Shown here: positions 25,531 through 35,500 of the stretch, piece by piece
How the letters are laid out: every line of letters starts with the position of its first letter
Position numbering within the stretch: the stretch's first letter is position 1
Assembly: GCA_023382535.1 (NCBI GenBank)
Contig: JAHDWA010000049.1
Span: forward strand, 1-64,000
Reading direction: 5' to 3'
Length of the DNA stretch: 64,000 nt
Source of the DNA: Anaerolineae bacterium
GTDB lineage: Bacteria > Chloroflexota > Anaerolineae > 4572-78 > J111
Notes under the pieces: model-generated
Seen by the model: the letters and a program-made list of their open reading frames with translations, nothing else
What the model was told of the DNA's origin: nothing
Database searches by the model: none
Position numbers and translations under genes: made by a program

Positions 25531-26400
25531 ATGGAATCCTATTTCCGGGCCTTGCTCTACCAACAACTAAAAGAGCGTCAGGTCGCCTATAACCCAATCG
25601 AACCCGAACCCTTTGACCTGGTGGATTTGACCCGCGACGTGACCAACTCGACCCGCATCTACCACGAGCGGACGGCGTGTGTCCGCGAGGCCCTGGCCGG
25701 GGCGTCCCTGATCGTCGCCGACAGCCAGGCGCTGGCCAACGCGGTCCAGCAGGTTTTGCCCAGGGCGGTTGTCGTCTCCCTGCCCTTCGGCCCGTTTTAC
25801 GCGGCCCAGATCGAGCCGAACCCGGTTCCGGTCGTCGGTTTACTCAATCACACCGGCGAGATGGAGCAAAACAACCATTACGCCCTGAAGCTGCTCAAAA
25901 GCCTGAAGCAAGAGCTTTTGGTCTACGGCCAGGAACTGCCCGGCATCGAGGGCGAGGTCGAAGGCTCAGGCGATTTCAGTACGTTTGCTGCCAGGTGCGA
26001 TATCCTGTTATTACCCAGCCTGCCCGGCGTGATCAATTCGACGACGCTGCCGCTGACCCTCATGGCCAGCAAAACGGCCATTCTGGCTCACAGCGTGCCC
26101 GGCTACGGCCAACTGTCTGCCGCGACCGGGGTGCAGCTTTTGCCCCACGACGCCAAAGCCTGGCGCTCGCTGCTCGCGGGCCTGCTCGACCAACCGGCCA
26201 AGCTCAAGGTGATGCAGGAGCGCAACCAGGCTTACGCGGTGCGCCAGAACCGGGCCAGTTATGCCCACCTGGCCCAACTGGCCGGCCAATTCGTCACCGC
26301 GCCGCTGCCCCCCAGGGGAGATTGCGGCTGTTCCAAAAAGTTGAAGGCGGCCCCCACCCAACCCGATCAAGATCAACCCATTATCGAAAAGGAGTCATAA
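25531..26400 (+). CDS. Glycosyltransferase-like (GT-B fold) protein
   Basis: A protein of 289 residues. It looks like a family-1-type glycosyltransferase: an N-terminal part with IVADSQALANAVQQVLP and VVSLPFGPF, then the second lobe with VVGLLNHTGE and CDILLLPSL...LPLTLMASKTAILAH, comparable to the donor-binding region. The usual E-x7-E pair is not evident, so activity is uncertain. The C-terminus has a CGCSKK cysteine motif. It is embedded between neck and tail-tube genes with no gap, so it is made with the virion proteins and may modify one of them or cell-surface sugars. Confidence 0.6.
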   Translation: MESYFRALLYQQLKERQVAYNPIEPEPFDLVDLTRDVTNSTRIYHERTACVREALAGASLIVADSQALANAVQQVLPRAVVVSLPFGPFYAAQIEPNPVPVVGLLNHTGEMEQNNHYALKLLKSLKQELLVYGQELPGIEGEVEGSGDFSTFAARCDILLLPSLPGVINSTTLPLTLMASKTAILAHSVPGYGQLSAATGVQLLPHDAKAWRSLLAGLLDQPAKLKVMQERNQAYAVRQNRASYAHLAQLAGQFVTAPLPPRGDCGCSKKLKAAPTQPDQDQPIIEKES

Positions 26401-26403
26401 ACT

Positions 26404-27516
26404 ATGAGCATCACGTCTCAGGGCGGGATTTTCGGTCTCGCCTTCCAAATCAACGGTCTCAAGGGCGCGGCGGCCGCCGCCTCCTGGTACCGCTATAAAA
26501 CCCTGGCGGCCAATCTCGGCCCCATCGTCAACGAACAGATGAGCCGGCCTGAAATGGGCGGCAATAACAACCCGACCGGGCTGTACCTGTCCAGCGCCGG
26601 TTTCGGCGGCTCGGTCAGCCTGCAACCCCGCTTAGAAGGTGACTTCGGCTGGATACTGCTGGCGGCCACCGGCGGCGCGGCCGTCGTGGCGGACACCCCC
26701 GGCACCGGCGTCAACCGGCACACCTTCAGCCAGGCTTTGGCGGCGGCCGGCGGCTCGCGCTTCCTGCCCTTCCTGCGCGCCCGGCGCTTGATCCCCGGCC
26801 TGACCCCCGGCGCTGCCGTGGGTGAGGAAGGCATTGATTGTGTCATCAACGCCCTGAGCTTCTCCCTGGCCCCCGGCCAGCTGGTCCAGGCCGAACTGGC
26901 CCTGATCGGCCGCGAACCTCGTTTGACCACGACCGGCTCACCGGCCAGCGGTTGGACCTGGGCTGACGTGGCCGAGGATTTTGACAGCGTGCCGATGCCG
27001 ATGAAGGCCGGCGGGCTGACCATCGCCGACCTGAACAGCAACAACCCGCTGCCGCTCACTTCCTGCCGGGTCACGCTGCAAAACAATACCACCTCCCCCG
27101 ACGAGGAAGCGGTCATCAACAGCTACTTCGCCGAGGATTTCACCCCCAAGATGCGGACGCTGACCTTCGAGGCCACCTACAAGTGGAAAGACGCCGAACT
27201 GTACCGCTACGCCTACAACGGCGGCGACCTGACCAGCGCGGTCATTAACCCCTGCCTGTCCTACAAGAACACCGTTTTGACCGTCGAATCGCCCTGCGAT
27301 ATTGACCCCGGCACGATTGACTTCCCCTGGAAGCTCCAGGTCGTCGCGCCCAAGGTCCGCTGGCGCATGCAAGGCCCGCCCCAGTTGGCCGGCGATGAGA
27401 TCATCCAGCTTGGCCTCGTTGGCACGGCCATCGAAGCCGACAGCGGCGATCCGGAAGATTACTTCCAGTTCATCCTGGACAACGAAGTGGCCGCTTATGC
27501 GATCCCGGCTGCTTAA
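26404..27516 (+). CDS. Major tail tube protein
   Basis: A protein of 370 residues, 3 nt after the preceding stop, with AAAGGAGTCATAAACT upstream. Glycine-rich beta-strand-rich sequence in two similar halves (first LSSAGFGGSVSLQPRLEGDFGW, later LSFSLAPGQLVQAELALIG and TLTFEATYKWKD) fits a tail-tube protein with a two-domain barrel. It precedes chaperone and tape-measure genes, as in most siphophages. It should polymerise into hexameric rings around the tape measure. Confidence 0.78.
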   Translation: MSITSQGGIFGLAFQINGLKGAAAAASWYRYKTLAANLGPIVNEQMSRPEMGGNNNPTGLYLSSAGFGGSVSLQPRLEGDFGWILLAATGGAAVVADTPGTGVNRHTFSQALAAAGGSRFLPFLRARRLIPGLTPGAAVGEEGIDCVINALSFSLAPGQLVQAELALIGREPRLTTTGSPASGWTWADVAEDFDSVPMPMKAGGLTIADLNSNNPLPLTSCRVTLQNNTTSPDEEAVINSYFAEDFTPKMRTLTFEATYKWKDAELYRYAYNGGDLTSAVINPCLSYKNTVLTVESPCDIDPGTIDFPWKLQVVAPKVRWRMQGPPQLAGDEIIQLGLVGTAIEADSGDPEDYFQFILDNEVAAYAIPAA

Positions 27517-27637
27517 GGGCCTGGTGTGGCTGATTAAGTTCTACCACCGGATTTACATCAACCTCTGGCTGCGCCGGCGCGGGTACGCGCCGGTGCCAGC
27601 CGGCGAGTACATCCGGGCGGTCAAAAAAGAGCTTTAG
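27497..27637 (+). CDS. Small basic protein overlapping tail tube end
   Basis: A 46-residue frame beginning inside the end of the tail-tube gene. It has a hydrophobic amphipathic segment (LVWLIKFYHRIYINLWLRRRGY) and a basic C-terminus. It could be a small membrane-active or tail protein; no family is recognised and no clear ribosome site is seen. The phage palindrome starts at its last base. Confidence 0.4.
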   Translation: MRSRLLKGLVWLIKFYHRIYINLWLRRRGYAPVPAGEYIRAVKKEL

Positions 27638-27660
27638 CTTTTCCCCAATTGGGGAAAAGC
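27637..27660. repeat. Phage palindrome copy 3
   Basis: The longest perfect copy: 24 nt, the TTTCCCCAATTGGGGAAA core extended by GCT/AGC. It begins at the last base of a stop codon and is followed 9 nt later by TTAATTTTCAA. Confidence 0.9.
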
Positions 27661-27758
27661 AATAAGTCCTTAATTTTCAAACCCTTTAGTGATTTGATGG
27701 AGGGCGATAGGGATTTCCTGTCGCCCTTTGATTTTCAAACCACGAAAGGATTTGAGTA

Positions 27759-28253
27759 ATGCCCAAGTTAATCACCCCGACCGAAAAAGAGTTCAGCCTG
27801 ACCGTAGACTCGCGTTATGCTGAGCGCCAGGTCACCCCCGACGATCCCATCGTCGTCAAGTTCAAACAGGCCACCGAGTCCACCAATCTGCGCCGGCAGG
27901 AGTACCTGGCCCGGCCCATCAAGCGAATGTGGGAAAAAGACAACGACGGCGGCGACCAGTACCGCGAGGAATTTCAACTGACTTCCTTCGGCAAGCGTAT
28001 GGCCGTGGACGTGTTTTTGACGATGACAAGCTGCAACATCACCGACGAGGCCGGCAAGGCCATCTTTACCGGCAAAGAGCAGACCTTCGAGGCGTTCCTG
28101 GCCAAGTGGGGCCGGCTCTGGTCCGAGTGGGCCGAGACGATCTACGGCGCGTGTCTGCAAGTCAACCCCGCCTGGGGCTTTGGCGTTCCCGACGAAAATG
28201 AGGACGACGAGGCGCTGACGTTGGGGGAAGAAGATGCCGGCGTGGCGGTTTAA
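27759..28253 (+). CDS. Tail assembly chaperone (G-like)
   Basis: A protein of 164 residues, start preceded by GAAAGGATTTGAGT. The acidic, mixed fold (ESTNLRRQEYLARPIKRMWEKDND ... acidic C-terminal DENEDDEALTLGEEDAG) and its position between tail tube and tape measure identify it as the first tail assembly chaperone. The following frame is open in the -1 register from 28202 and overlaps its 3' end by 52 nt, as in lambda G/GT pairs. The hairpin around 27704-27726 may set its expression. Confidence 0.65.
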   Translation: MPKLITPTEKEFSLTVDSRYAERQVTPDDPIVVKFKQATESTNLRRQEYLARPIKRMWEKDNDGGDQYREEFQLTSFGKRMAVDVFLTMTSCNITDEAGKAIFTGKEQTFEAFLAKWGRLWSEWAETIYGACLQVNPAWGFGVPDENEDDEALTLGEEDAGVAV

Positions 28254-28564
28254 CGATCCACGCGGAATTTAACCAACAACTGAGAGAATTTCGGGACCAG
28301 GTAAAGGCCCTGGAGCGCACCACCGATCCGGAGGTGCGCCGGGGCCTGCCGGTCCCCTATGAAATGGTGCTGTACTACGAGTGCGAGCGGCGTCAGTCCC
28401 TGCCCTTCCGGGGCGCTCTGATGGACCAGCCGCACATTCTCCTGATGTGCTTCCGGATCATCGAGGATGAGGCGAGCCAGGCCGAAGCCGAGCGGCGCAA
28501 GCTGGCCGAGATCAACCGCCAGGCGCAGGAAGCGTTCGCCAAGGCCAACACAGCCCAGAGCTGA
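28202..28564 (+). CDS. Tail chaperone extension (GT-like), -1 frame
   Basis: An open frame of up to 120 codons without a convincing start of its own. It overlaps the chaperone gene in the -1 frame from 28202 to 28253; the T-T-G-G-G-G-G-A-A stretch at 28221-28229 could allow slippage, though it is not a classical heptamer. A GTG at 28334 or ATG at 28364 are weak alternatives. The body reads LPVPYEMVLYYECERRQSLPFRG and ends in a charged helix (AEAERRKLAEINRQAQEAFAK). Location, length and register all fit the T part of a G/GT programmed frameshift. Confidence 0.5.
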   Translation, partial: GRRGADVGGRRCRRGGLTIHAEFNQQLREFRDQVKALERTTDPEVRRGLPVPYEMVLYYECERRQSLPFRGALMDQPHILLMCFRIIEDEASQAEAERRKLAEINRQAQEAFAKANTAQS

Positions 28565-28869
28565 AAATCGAGATAGAGCCGGGTCCACTCGCCGACCGGG
28601 ATATGCAGATCTACCCGTTTTCCCAGCCAGGGATAGTCAGGGTGGGTGCGGTGGCGAAACTGGTGGACCCAGCGCCACTTATAGGTGTTACGGTCCTGGG
28701 TGAAATAGGTCCCCATATACTGCCACACTTCGCCCGAACGCGGGTGCAGGGCATCCGGCCCGCCGGGCAGGCTCTGCCAGGCCCGTTCCAGGTCTGGATA
28801 CTCGGGCAGGAAAAACTGGCCGGGAATGAACGAGTACGGTGAGATATGAAACTGATGCGGACTACTCAT
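28393..28869 (-). CDS. Truncated minus-strand accessory gene
   Basis: A frame of 158 codons with a strong start (AGGAGACAACC before the ATG at 28869). The first about 104 residues (aromatic-rich, e.g. VWQYMGTYFTQDRNTYKWRWVHQF) read like a real protein. From about residue 104, exactly where the convergent chaperone frame ends (28564), the sequence becomes a low-quality antisense reading. The natural C-terminus was probably lost when the gene was inserted. No family is recognised. Confidence 0.5.
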   Translation of the reverse strand: MSSPHQFHISPYSFIPGQFFLPEYPDLERAWQSLPGGPDALHPRSGEVWQYMGTYFTQDRNTYKWRWVHQFRHRTHPDYPWLGKRVDLHIPVGEWTRLYLDFQLWAVLALANASCAWRLISASLRRSASAWLASSSMIRKHIRRMCGWSIRAPRKGRD

Positions 28870-28880
28870 GGTTGTCTCCT

Positions 28881-29153
28881 ATGGATAATAAGATTTTGAT
28901 GGTCGTGGTCCTCCTGTTGGCCCTGACCAACCTTTACACGGTCTACCTGGCGCTGCGAACCGGCCGCCGGCTGGACCAGCAAAAAATCGTCGAGTTTTAT
29001 CGCGGCTTCTATGCCGCCCGGCTGCTGCTGCAACCGGGCCGGCCCAACTACTGCCGCGCGGTCACCTGGATCGCCCTGAAGGACCAGGTTTACCAGGTGG
29101 ATATCCCCGGCTGGCGCTGGCCGCTGCCAAGAGCCTATAAGCCCAGGCATTAA
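28881..29153 (+). CDS. Small membrane protein
   Basis: A protein of 90 residues with one N-terminal transmembrane segment (ILMVVVLLLALTNLYTVYLAL) and a cytosolic basic part (GRRLDQQKIVEFYRGFYAARLLLQPGR...). It starts only 11 bp from the divergent gene at 28869, without a visible ribosome site. It might be a holin-like or superinfection-exclusion protein, but nothing specific supports either. A strong terminator follows. Confidence 0.5.
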   Translation: MDNKILMVVVLLLALTNLYTVYLALRTGRRLDQQKIVEFYRGFYAARLLLQPGRPNYCRAVTWIALKDQVYQVDIPGWRWPLPRAYKPRH

Positions 29154-29184
29154 AAAAGCCCTCCGGCAGCCGGAGGGCTTTTTA
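29152..29184. terminator. Strong bidirectional terminator
   Basis: Stem AAAAAGCCCTCCGG / CCGGAGGGCTTTTT with a 3-nt loop. It lies between the small membrane protein and the convergent gene at 29238-29540. Confidence 0.9.
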
Positions 29185-29237
29185 TATTTTTGGGGTGTAA
29201 AAACGTGGCCTTTCAGCCATTTTTGTGGTTTGCTGGA

Positions 29238-29540
29238 TTAAGGCCAGGAGTCGTCGTCCTCGTCGTAGAGAGACCAGTCCGACTCCTCGTCCGAATCCGA
29301 ACTCGGACCCGGGGCATCTTCCCACTCAAGCGGGAGTTCCAGCCGGATGCTGTGATCGAGGATTTGGTCCACCTGGTGCCAGCCGAAGATGGACTCCACA
29401 TCGCCGGCTTCATTTTCGACGAGGTAAGCGTCATCGCCCGTGATCACCAGTTTGCCGGTGACGGCTCCCTCGCGCACGGCCGGGTCATCCACCGTGACCT
29501 GCTGGCCCACGAGTGCTTTGAGTTGAGCGCGAATGTCCAT
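29238..29540 (-). CDS. Small acidic phage protein
   Basis: A protein of 100 residues, ATG at 29540 after AAAGGAAACCTACCT. The first 75 residues resemble a small SH3-like beta barrel (LVGQQVTVDDPAVREGAVTGKLVITGDDAYLV); the tail is highly acidic (DSDEESDWSLYDEDDDSW), as in DNA mimics or chaperone-type proteins. It is read against the late operon just before the tape measure, and is a third opposite-strand gene in the virion module. Function unknown. Confidence 0.6.
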   Translation of the reverse strand: MDIRAQLKALVGQQVTVDDPAVREGAVTGKLVITGDDAYLVENEAGDVESIFGWHQVDQILDHSIRLELPLEWEDAPGPSSDSDEESDWSLYDEDDDSWP

Positions 29541-29590
29541 AGGTAGGTTTCCTTTCGTTTGAATTTTACCTCTTTTTCGAGGATTTAGAT

Positions 29591-32500
29591 ATGCCAAGAA
29601 TAAAAAACTGGAATGATTGGGAAGAAGAAGAAGAAGCGCCGCGCACCCCTTTGGGTGTCACCAGGGGCGTCCGGCGTGGCTGGGATGACGACGCTTCGGA
29701 GTACCCGAAGGGGTATGAGGAGCGAGGTTTCTCCCGCCAGGACAAAAAACGCAAGCGGGTAAAATCTCCGCTGCCGGACTTGCCGGCCGTCCCAGCGCCA
29801 GCCGCTGCCCCGGCGGTTACGCCGCCGGCCGCTGCTTTTCCCAAGCCACCGGAGCCGCCGCGGGTGACGATCAACCGCCGCCAGATGGGCGGCTTGCTCA
29901 ACGCTCAGGCCGCGCCTGGAGCCGCGCAGGAGCTGACCCCCTTACAGATGGCCCGCGCCTACGAGCGCAGCGGCAACAGTCCCCGCCAGATTCACCAGCT
30001 TATTAAATCCGGCGTTCCTTTGCCGCGCCTGGCCGGCGCGCTGGGGATGAATCCGGAGACAGTCCGCGGCATCTACCAGCGGGAGGAAGCGGTCCGCCTC
30101 CAGCGCCAGGGCTTGAGTTTTCCCCAAATTGGGGAAAAGATGGGCATCTCCGAGGCTGAGGCCCGCATGACCTTCGCCCGCGGCCACGTCCAGCGGCACG
30201 GTTCCAACCCGGCCGTGCAGTATGGTCGCACCCCTTCGGGTACTCCCAAGGGTCGCAAAGCCGGGACGCCCTTCCCGACCGGCGTCTTTGAGCAGCCGTC
30301 CTATCTGAGCGAGGCCAACCGCGACAGCGCCTCGATCAACAATATTTTGGACAATCTGCGCGGCCAGCTCGGGCCGCAGGGTTTCCAGGTGGAAGCGACC
30401 TTTGAAGCCGACCCGCTCGGCGGGCGGCACGTGGTCAGGGTCAAGCAGGGCAATGAATATGTCGGCCAGCCCTTCCGGCTGACGGCCACCCCCAGCGGCG
30501 TCCCCCTGATCAGCAAAACCGGCAAATCGGCCGGCGGCTACCGCCTGACCTTCCAGGGCCGGAATATGCCGCTCTATCAGCGTTTGGGCCAGGCGGTGCT
30601 GGAAATGGCCGCCAACCACCAGGCCAAAAAGTCCAGCCGGGGCAGCGACGAGTTTGCCCCGCCGAGCTACGACGAACCCCCGCCCAGCTTCGACGATCCC
30701 GGCATTGATATGCTCGGCGACGATGAAGGCTATGTGCCGGTGATGCCGGAGTGGATGAAGGAGCAGCCGGGCGAGAGTGTGCCAACCGGGCCGGTGGGCA
30801 ACGCCAAAGGCAGGCTCAACGTTCTGGACATCCTGGAAGTCGCCGAGAAGAAAAATAAACCGCTCTGGCGGCAGATCAACGCCGGCGATTATTTACGCAT
30901 GAGCCGGGCCGGCCAGTTCCGCGAGGAAAATTCCGAGGGCACCATCAAGAATCCAAACGGCCAGTGGGACTATCCCGAAGGATTGGACAAAGGCTTTTAC
31001 GAGCCAGCCGAGGATCGCTATCTACGGCGGGAGGAAGCGCGGCACCTGACCCCCGTCGTCAGCAAAGGCACCGTCTACCCGCTCGAAGCGCGCAACTTCA
31101 TCGCCGGCAACATCCACGGCCGGGAGACTTCGCCCGGCGGGGTCGAGATTGACTACCAGTGGGGCAGCCAGAAGGGCCAGGGCAAGCAGATGAAGCGGGA
31201 TGAGCTGTCTCTGACCCGCAAATACTGGCACGCCGGGCCGGCCCTGGGCGTGGCCTATCCCGAAACGCCGCAGCACATTTTAGGCCAGCGCGCGACCGAG
31301 CCGGAAATGGCCCACATCGCCAAGGCGTTTATCCTGGACCGGGGTGGGATCATCCCCGAAGGCCAGATGTGGAAAGACACCAACTATGCCCCCTGGGTCT
31401 TTGGCTCGTTCGAGCAGAATCCGGAAAAGTTTGAACTACGCTTCGACCCCAACTATTCGGAGCCGGAAGTATTGAAGGCGGCCGGGCTGCTCGGTCCGGA
31501 CGGCAAATTCAGGCCGAGGATGCTCAGGCAGGGCAGCGGCAAAGTGGCCGCGCCTAACGGCTTCAAAAAGGACGTGCTGCGCAATAACGAGGCCGGGGTC
31601 ATCAACGGCTACGAGATCGCCGACTCGATGAACGAACGGGGCGACCCGATCAAGGTTCTCAGGCTCAAAGGTTACTTCGGCAACCGGGCCAACGTCGTCT
31701 CGGCGATGAAGCTGGAAGGCTGGAAGAACCTGGCCCAAGACAAGCATATCCGCAAGGACATGGGCCTGGATTACGACCTGATCATGGCCAAACCGTCCGA
31801 TCCGGTCGTGGCCAATATCTCGATGCTCAACGCTCTACCCCGCCAGGAATTTGAAGGCTTGTGGCGCGAGGTTCACGGCGACCGGCCCGCGCCGACGCGG
31901 ACCAGCTCAATGGCCGATGTCGAGGCCCTGGCCAAAGTGTGGCAGCTCTACCAGGAGCGCAACCGCCGCACCGAAATCCTGCCGGGCCGGGTCTTTGATA
32001 AGGACACCCTGGACAACTACCTCCAGGCCGGGATCATCAAGGATGGCAAGTATGAGGAAGTGCCGCCGCTGTTTGAGGGCGCGGAAACGATGTACAAGGC
32101 TGACCTGATCGCCACCGGCTACATGGCCCCCGTTCGCGCCCGCTACATCACCGACGTGACCAAGCTGGGCCGAGGCAATTTATCCAACGAAATCCTGCGC
32201 TCGGTTGAGTTCAACCACGCCGGCCTGGGCGAGCATTTGCGCGACCTGGGCTACCAGGGCCGTGACATCTACAACACCCTCTACGAAATGCACCGGCTCA
32301 ACACCCGGCCCGGCTGGAGCGAGCACGGTTCGCCGGTGGTGGATTTGCTGGGCGACCTGACCGGGAATAAGGATGTCGTCATGGCCACCCAGGTCCTGTA
32401 CCAGCAGCACCTGGCCGAACTTTTACCGGCCTCAATGCAGGGCATGGCCGAGCAGGATTACAGCGACGAGCAGCTCAAAACCTTCAAGAAGTTCCAGGGC

Positions 32501-35500
32501 GAGGCCGGGGCGCAGGCGATCCGCAGTTATTACAACGACGCCCTCGGCACCGATTCTTACATCTTCCGGCTGGGCCTGGGCAAAGAGGCGGCCTACATGG
32601 TCAACCCCGACCTGGTGGAACGCTTCGGCTACATTGACGAGGAGACCAACGAGAAGCTGAGCGACCTCAAGGACGCGGCCAATTACCAGCTCAAGCGGAT
32701 CTGGGAGGCGGTTCATGACGAGAACCCGGGCCGACTCAAAGGAACGATGGGCTGGATACTCAAGAAACAGATGCCCGGCGTCATCAGGGACCAGGCCGAC
32801 CTGCTGCGCTCGCCCAGCGCCCGCAAACGCTGGTTTGGCACCTCGGCCAGCTCGATCCGGACCCACGTCCACGCTTCGGACTACGCCCTGCCGCGCAACG
32901 CGATGGCCATGAGCTGGGAGGACATTTTCCACGACACCGGGCTGAAGGGGACCCGGGCCAACCGGGCCTATCTCAACCGGCTCTCCAAAGCCGGCAAGCT
33001 GCCCTGGAGCGGGATTCGCAACCCGGCCAGTGACCCCACTGCCCAGACCGGGACGATCCTGAACATGGTCACCCCCGACATTTTGAAGGCGGCGGGCCTC
33101 GACATTCCGACGACCGGCCACCCGGTTTTGTTCCACCCGCACCACGTCCAGGGCCAGGGCGGCGACAACGACAGCGACCAGTCCCAGGTCTACATGGTCA
33201 TGAAAAAGATGGCCGGCGAGCTGGTCAACGCCTTCGGGCTGAAGCCGAGCGATCCCGGCGAAATCACGGCCCGAGCCAAACGCCACGCCGCCGGCGAGTA
33301 CACCGATGCGCTGGACAAGCTCATGGTCAGCGAGGCCAAGGCCAAACGCAACTTATTAGGCTTTGATCCGGATCAAGGCGATATAGTCCTGGACGGGACC
33401 AGGATGACTAGCAAAAAGTGGAGCAAGGGAACCCTGACCGATTACCGGCTCAACGCGCGCCAGATCGGCCAGGCGTACAACATCCCGGTCCGGGTCGCCC
33501 TCAATATGGCCGACAATCCGCAGGCCAAGGAGCAGATCAGCGAGTACGGCGGCTGGCTCTACCAGAACCCGCTCGACAAAAAGAACTACGAACCTCACTC
33601 GCCGGAGGAGGACCTGTTCAGCTTCTTCACCAGCTTCAACGCCTTTACCGGCGGCTTTGCCGCTTCCCGCGGCGAGGATGAGGAACACGGCCTGTACTAC
33701 AGCTTCCGCACCAAGCGCGGCTTTGACAATTACGGCCAGTTCGGCGCGGCCGGGCTGCTGTCCATCCTCAAACGGCTGACCGAAAAGCGCGAGGGGACAA
33801 AGGCCGAAATGGACCCGAAGCAGATGGCGGCCCTGATCGGCGGCACTAACCTGGATTGGGCCAAGACCCTGAGCTTTATCGAAAAATGGAAGATGCCGCG
33901 CCATGAGCAGCTCGACAGCGTGGCGATCAAGGACCTGACCGTGAGCGATGCCCAACGCAACGCGCTGCAGGGCTTCGCCACCGGCGACAGCCCGCTGGCC
34001 CAGATGATGCGCGGCTTCTCGGTCCGCAACGCGGTCAAGGCGACCAGCCGCATCCAGCGCAAGCTCCAGGGCGACCTGCTCGATCCGGCCCGGCGCGAAG
34101 CGACCAACACCGGCAAGTTCAAGACCGACCTGAAAGAGTACATGAACGTCATGCAGAACGTCATGTACAACCGGGGCGGCGGCGTCGGCTCGGACGAGTT
34201 CAAGCAGGATTATCGAGCCATGCTGGCCAAGCTCGGCCTCGATCCGGCCAGTAACAATTTCTTTAAACTGCTCGAACCGGGCGGCCCAAGCTGGAACTCC
34301 GGCGAATTTTATAGCTGGACCACGGAAAAACAGAACCTGTTTTACAAGATGGCCGGCAAATTATTCCAAAAGCATGTCACCGGCTACGGCTTCGACAAGG
34401 AAGGCCGCTGGCGCAACCTCAATCCGGACGTTCCCCGCCAGAACGCCATGTTCAAGGACTGGTACGAGGATTACGACCGGATTCGCGGCACGATGGCCGT
34501 CAACGCCCGCGAGCGGGAGGATGATGAGGTCGAGAGCTACGTTCCCTCCCTGGAGGAGCTGGCTCAAAACGAGATCACCGGGCCGCTGGTCCGCGAGAAA
34601 CACCGCCGCAAGAAAAAGGCGCTGGGCGGCCTGAGCCGGCTGTTTGAGCAGTACCAGCAGGACAGCGGCTTAAACGGCAGCAGCCAGGTTGATGAGGATT
34701 TTGAAGCGTATGTCATCGGCCGCAAACCCTGGACCCGCGAGGAGCAGGAAATGCTGCGCCAGGCCGAACTCGGCCACCAGGAAGCGGCCGCGCTGCGAGC
34801 TGAACGACGCCGGCGCGAGGGCTACGAGGAACCCATGTACTTCGCCCAGGGCGGGGTGCTGGACCGGGCCACCAAGATCGGCGAGACAAAAAACGGCCGG
34901 CCCATCGTCGCCGGCGAGGCCGGGCGCGAGTACGTGGTGCCGGAAGGCAAAACCCGCGACCTGGGCAACGGGGTCAAGGTCTTTGACGCCGACGAGCTGG
35001 GCCGGGGCGCGCCCAGGGGTACGACGGAACTGGCCAAAGGCGGCATCATTGACTACCAGGCTTACGCTAATGCCCCTCAGAGCGATTATAAGACGGCTAT
35101 GCTTCAGGTAGCCCATGAACTGAGCGGCGGGATCTTTATGGGCAATCTGGCGACGGCTGAGAGCTTCGTCGGGGCCGCCATAGAAAACGACATCCAGAAG
35201 ATGATGGCCAACCCGCCCAAGGGCGGCTACAAGGGCCTGTTTGCGACCGACATCAGCGGCCGGGTGACCGACCGCTTCGCCCAGGCGCTGGGACCCAATC
35301 CGGCCGCCGCCGATCAAGCAGCCTGGAACGCTTACCTCAGCAATTACGGCCTTTCGGCCGATTTCCAGCCCCTAACGGTGCGCAGCTCCGGCGTGGATGC
35401 GGCAACCCGTAAGGCTCTGGCCGCCAGCGGGACCAGCATCGCCGATTTCCTGAAAGACATCAACACCAAAGTGGCCGGCAAAGCCTTCTCCCACGCCAAC

